Assembly: GCA_037576215.1 (NCBI GenBank)
Contig: JBANDB010000004.1
Coordinates: forward strand, 1,426,001-1,490,000
Source of the DNA: Armillaria gallica
Taxonomy: Eukaryota; Basidiomycota; Agaricomycetes; Agaricales; Physalacriaceae
Direction: 5' to 3'
DNA length: 64,000 nt
The notes beneath the pieces were generated by a model, which saw only the letters and a program-made list of their open reading frames with translations, made no database searches and was not told the origin of the DNA. This document shows positions 59,363-64,000 of the stretch, piece after piece. Each line of letters begins with the position of its first letter. The stretch's first letter is position 1. Made by a program: the position numbers and the translations under genes.

Positions 59363-60450
59363 ATGATGCACATTCAACTTCGCTGCAAGCCTCAGGCACC
59401 TACGGGCATCTTGTTTTCTTTGCCTGTCGAAGTGTTGGAGTGCATCCTCCATGAATCCTGCAATACTGGTTGCAAGACCCTCCGTTCCACATGTACCCAT
59501 CTTTGCAGGCTTGTTACACCTTTTGTATTCGAGATGTTAGTCATTGATGTCACAAAAACATCTCTCTCCAATTCCCAGGATCGCCTGAGGTTCTTCACTG
59601 CCCTCGTCTCAGGCAAGACACTTGCACCTCGTCTCGCTAACAATCCCAATTAGGAACCGTGTGGGGACATTGGAGCGGATTTTTTTCAATAAGACAAAGA
59701 AGCAAATGTCCAAGAAGATGGAGGAACTGCTTGTTGCTGCGATTTCATTCATGACATCACTCCAAAGTGTCAAGTATGATGGAAGAGATGCGGAACTACT
59801 AGCAAGTGTTGCTCTTTCTAAACAGCTATCGTATCTCCTGCATGTCTGTGGTATTGATAAACAACCGGCGCTCTGCGATCCCTCGCATTGACCTCAGCTT
59901 CCTCCATATAACTGAACTCAGCATCCTTGGACCCTGGTACCTCAACTTTACAGTCACATCCATATCAAACAACACCCGTTTATCATCAGTCGGCCTCGAC
60001 ACCCACAGCTATTCATCAAACCCTGCATTCATGGCCATTCTCGAACATCCCAAAGGAAAGTATAGGTGCATTGTGAATTTCTCACTCTGCAGGAAGTTTG
60101 CATTGCGCCACTCCAACATACCAATTCTGGTTCCCAAACTACATCATTTGCGATCTCTCGAAGTTTGCATAGAGTTTATAGCATCTGAGTTCAGGGCAGC
60201 GCTGCAGGAAGAGCAGATATGTATTCAACGGGTGTCCCTTTCTCTTTCTGACAACGATCCTGTGCTATTTGACTATTTATGTTTGTATTCCGGGTTGCAA
60301 AGTCTCTTTCTGCAGATCAGATCAGGCTTTGGGGAAGAGAATCAGAAAGGTATGGAAAGGGTACACGAGAGACATGGGAAATTAGTGGAGTGCGAGCCTC
60401 CAAGGCTCCAATTTGCGCCGTATGATGTTGAGGACTTTCTTGAGGGATGA
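59363..60450 (+). pseudogene. Decayed duplicate of the F-box gene
   Basis: It aligns with 46937-48037 from the start codon to the end. Near 59,620 it lacks 20 bp present in the intact copy, where those bases lie between two GACACT repeats, and the frame shifts. Near 59,830 two further bases are missing (CGTATCTCCTGC against CGTATATCCCCTGC), shifting again. Open segments are 59363-59653, 59622-59891 and 59806-60450. The F-box (LFSLPVEVLECILHES) is intact, so a short F-box-only product of about 96 residues is possible. The C-terminus here reads DVEDFLEG. Confidence 0.85.
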
Positions 60451-60755
60451 CTATGGCCTATGGGTAAAGAAAGTTTTTCATAATTTATACACATATCTCT
60501 ATAATTTAGCAGAGTTTCACATCCTCTGTTTTGTTCCCCTTCCGTGATTGTGCTATTCGTAGTAAAGTCATCACCAATGTACGCCTCACCCAACATACAA
60601 ATATGCTTTTTTTTACTTTCACAATCTCCTTGGGACTTGCCGCCTTCACAGATGCACACGATCCTCGCCATATTTGGCTTCATAATTATTATGACCATGA
60701 GCTCCAATTTCCAGGTCTTCGCCAGCTGCCCGCTTCAAATCCTATTAAGTATACA

Positions 60756-62337
60756 TCAGATGGTTATAGTAGAAAATGGGCAAACACTCACTGATACCAC
60801 GATCATTTCATGAGATTCGTCGCCCTGAACATCGGTGGTCTTGGTGATATGCACTGCTTGAGATCGTGTGTCAGTAGAGTGAGTTTGGCTCCTTGGTCTG
60901 TCATCCCAGAACGGGTTCGAAGTGCGAAGACCGGAGGGTCCGGACGAATTGGTGTAAGCGCCAGTATTTACAGACCCAAAAATGAGCGCTCTGGAATTCA
61001 AGGTCGCAACTAAGGCGTTAGAGTACCTGTGAAGAAAACGGTCAGAAGTTAGAGATAGACGACTGGAGCTGTGACGAACAGTTTCCCCAGAACAAGGAAA
61101 CTAGCGGAATATGTCAATTAGATGATAGTGAAGGCAGGGAAGACTACTTACAAGATGAAATATATGTTATACTTGGGTTGCGATAACCACAGAATCAACT
61201 CTATCACAGCAGCAGTAGAAGTAAGCAGGCCAGTCTCTACTGTGAAACGGATGATTTTCGTGATAGCACTCGTTGTCTGACTGAAGTTGGTGCGTGAATT
61301 TGCACGATACAACTAATCATCGACTTCAGTGACAGAGGATAGAGAAGGACTCGATAGTATCACACACCACGAATACAATCGTCGATGTAATCATCACATC
61401 ACAAACTGCACTTCCGGCAAGCCACACCTGGAATCAAGTTAGAGAAACTCCTGAGTCGAAACTGGGACAAGTATTAATACGCACGCTGAGTGCAGAGGAT
61501 ACCGCCATGAGCTTGTCGACGCCAAGACCGTGAACCGCTACCTGCCCAGATTTAGCTAATGCAGAGGTACATACGAAGAGCAGTTCATACAGATATAGCC
61601 ACATACCAAGCGAAAACACATTGGACAATAGCAACCTGAAAATGGAATTCAGAATAGCAATGAGTGAAGGCATCCAAGTACTCACCGTTTCAATAATCAA
61701 AGAAACCCAGACATTTTTCGTGAGATTATATATTCTCCAGACATAAAAACTCTGAACCATGGCCGAAACTGATGAAATGCCATGAGATTACCGCCGCTGC
61801 AAATGAACCAAGGGAAAACTGACTTGTTCCGCCCAGAGGCGGAAGCGGTTCCCAAGACCAATCGATGAACATAAGGGAATCGACATCACCCCACCCCGGA
61901 CCATACTGATCCCACGCCGCAATGGTTGTAAAGATGGTGAATATGAGTTCCAGGAGGAATATGAACCAAACTGTGTCTTTGTTAGGATGAATGGTCAACA
62001 AAACGGCAGTAGAACGAACCGTAGAGTCTCATCCTCCAGTCATCTTTAGAATTGAAATAGACATGATAAATGTCTATAAGATCTCTCAGGACGACTTCAA
62101 CACATATAACGAGCTCATACGCACACATTTGCACGGTAAGAACGCCAAAGAGGCCATACCCCCACATATACCCCAGGACCTAGAAATATTCAGTGCGACG
62201 AATCCTGGGACCATAACCGACATACCAAGGGGCCGGTGCTACATAAACACATTAGTAATTTTGTCGAGAAACTACGGGAAGCAATCGAGAACACACAGGA
62301 GGGGAACGTTGACGCCGGGAATCTCTACGGGAGCCAT
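60756..62337 (-). CDS. Seven-helix DUF6534-type membrane protein
   Basis: A multi-intron gene reconstructed on the minus strand. The proposed start is ATG at 62335-62337 (MAPVEIPGVNVPLLC). Later segments fit the mushroom DUF6534 layout: GPLVLGYMWGYGLFGVLTVQ, IYHVYFNSKDDWRMRLY, DTVWFIFLLELIFTIF, then ISAMVQSFYVWRIYNLTKN, VWLAGSAVCDVMITSTIVF, and RFTVETGLLTSTAAVIELIL. The final exon (60756-61026) has YSNALVATLNSRALIFG and a polar tail. Most exon joins keep frame with GT-AG borders. The join around 61,560-61,650 I could not resolve (a stop arises in the simplest model), so a lesion there is possible. It probably sits in a membrane; ligand and role are unknown. The family is known mainly from Agaricomycetes. 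Confidence 0.7.
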
Positions 62338-64000
62338 GGTAGTATGTACTGAAGGTTGATGCAGTTCCCTTGCATCCTCAGACCTTTATGCAATTTACGG
62401 CGCTCCTTTAGGTGGTTTCAAGTCAACATCTGAAGAAACATATCAGATTTGATTAATGATAACATCATTCACTACACCTTAGATTTCATTGGTAAGCGTC
62501 TTCTTAAAACACAGATCCTCTGTTTCTGACGTGGCGGTCGACAAGAAATATTAGGCATCTATGCCATCTTGATGAACATTTACAGCGGCACATACAGTTC
62601 AGACGCTGCACAGCACTGTTCCATATAATACGGCACTACTTATATTTGGAAAGTCGCAACTGCACATGGTGTTCAGTCACGCATGACAGTTGAGTACTTT
62701 CCGCCCTGCATGACCGTAATGTTACACCCGCAAAAGGAAAATTTTAGACGAGCTGGTTCGTGGCTCGTGAGCAATCGTGTGGCGACAACGACTATGTCCT
62801 TCAAGGTTCGTACGGCATTGTAAATATTGTAACATCGTGCACACCAAATTTTGGGGAGAAAAACAGATTTATTAGGAGATCTACAGGGTATGCATACGTT
62901 ATGAGTACTACTCTAAGTCCTAACTAAGTACTATTGATGGGCAGGCCAAACTCGCAGTGGGCCGTCAGGTCATGCTAGCGGCACTACATGTTGACGGTTT
63001 CTGTCGCGCGCGCCGCCAGGTTGTACACGGTATCAAAGAGGTTGGCATCAGCCTCGAAGAAGCGTGGGTAGGGTCAGCAGCTGGCGAGGATCACCAGGAA
63101 GTTTAGCGTAGTGGTGTAGTCGACGAGGTGGGCGGCGGGCGCTATGGCTGTCGTTGTCGTGGGAATAGCGGTGGTGGCTACCACTAGTGCAGGCGGAGGT
63201 CGTAATGCCGGATGCGCGAGTGGAGATGAAGAGCGGGAGGGTGGCGGAATTCTGACCGTCGTTGGAAGGCCGTGGTTGGTGGTGGCTAATGGTCGAGATG
63301 AGCTGACCTGTGCTCTCAGTCAGCTCGACTGAAAATTTCCATTTTTGGACTCACGTGGCAACCGACCTAAGGGCGGAAAGTCAAAAACTACCCAAGACCA
63401 GGATGCTCACATACCGGTCAGCCTACCTTTGAAAGATAACATCGGCAGCCAGCTTCTCTTTAATCATCCAGTCGTTGACATCACCGTCACCCTTACCAGT
63501 TCCGAGTTTCGGGGTGTCTTTGACTTTTGGGGCTATCCTCCCGCAAAAGACCTTCTTCCCTGTCTGATTCCTTTCATCAGACAGGGCGTCTTGCATATAA
63601 CCGAACAAATAACTTGCCTCCAGCGGGACTTTGAAACACGCTAATAAGTACCAGGAGGCCCATCGAGATAACACGTGTGACCAAATTCACGAATAAGGGT
63701 CGAGAGATCATACAATGCCGACATGAGGAGCGGGATTGCATCGCTGCCTTGCAAAAGTCTTCTGTATGGAAAGGGGCATCTGGGAAATACCTCACGGCAG
63801 CCGGTATCTTTGTAAGAGGAAGATATGCATTGAACGGAGGTGATTCGGCCGGCCTCGACGTGCGGAAGGTAGATACAGTAACACATATCCAGGAGGCAAC
63901 AAGGCGAGAAATCGCATGACTGCCGGAATAGCGCGAGGATCAATAGAACAGATATCAGTCAAAATTTGGAGAAACCGGTGTCGCTGGGGTCGTAGTATGA
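62338..64000. other. Intergenic to window end; GC-rich relic frame
   Basis: Around 62,960-63,330 the sequence turns GC-rich. On the minus strand it holds an alanine/threonine-rich frame (VVATTAIPTTTTAIAPAAHL) continuing, after a stop, with FFEADANLFDTVYNLAARAT and ending near 62,985. It looks like a fragment of a gene from another base-composition context. ORFs of 80-100 codons at 63,345-63,943 on both strands are not recognised. Confidence 0.35.

Overview
The window looks like a repeat-rich accessory region of a mushroom-forming fungus (Basidiomycota, probably Agaricomycetes). The reasons are the short 40-75 bp spliceosomal introns, HET-domain genes with an N-terminal mini-exon, a multi-intron seven-helix DUF6534-type membrane protein, F-box genes, and a Gag of a kind I associate with mushroom LTR elements. 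I see no rRNA, tRNA, CRISPR array or bacterial-style operon.

The dominant feature is an array of HET (heterokaryon-incompatibility-like) genes embedded in duplicated intergenic DNA. In the left arm (about 1-24,005) three head-to-tail units of about 8-10 kb each carry an A-B-C block, a HET gene on the minus strand and a D block (HET1 4210-5998, HET2 13990-15790, HET3 21687-24005). In the right arm (about 37,900-58,500) the same blocks return in reverse complement with HET genes on the plus strand (HET5 43184-44999, HET6 53934-55719). Between the arms lies a more diverged minus-strand copy (HET4 28782-30582). HET1, HET2 and HET6 read as intact two-exon genes of about 579, 583 and 578 residues. 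HET3 is broken by a hAT-like MITE plus a frameshift, HET4 by a frameshift and a nonsense codon, and HET5 by one late nonsense codon. This is a clear birth-and-death pattern.

The A-D blocks are not featureless. They hold aligned but decayed exon-like segments that were duplicated together with the HET genes, plus a roughly 0.45-kb repeat in the D blocks. The centre also holds a pair of paralogous four-helix membrane proteins (27543-28583 broken, 35013-35975 intact). The broken copy is convergent with HET4.

Mobile DNA includes a compact LTR element with gag but no pol (39148-40834; polypurine tract and 3' LTR present, 5' LTR cut down to 37 bp) and two MITEs of one family (22857-23391 and 58531-58949), each with a perfect 8-bp target-site duplication. 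The right side also holds an F-box gene (46937-48037) with a decayed duplicate (59363-60450), a 451-residue single-pass membrane protein (48378-49869, minus) and the DUF6534-type gene (60756-62337, minus).

Functional links are inference. HET proteins in ascomycetes act in non-self recognition and programmed cell death, so this could be an allorecognition-type locus, but nothing in the sequence proves it.
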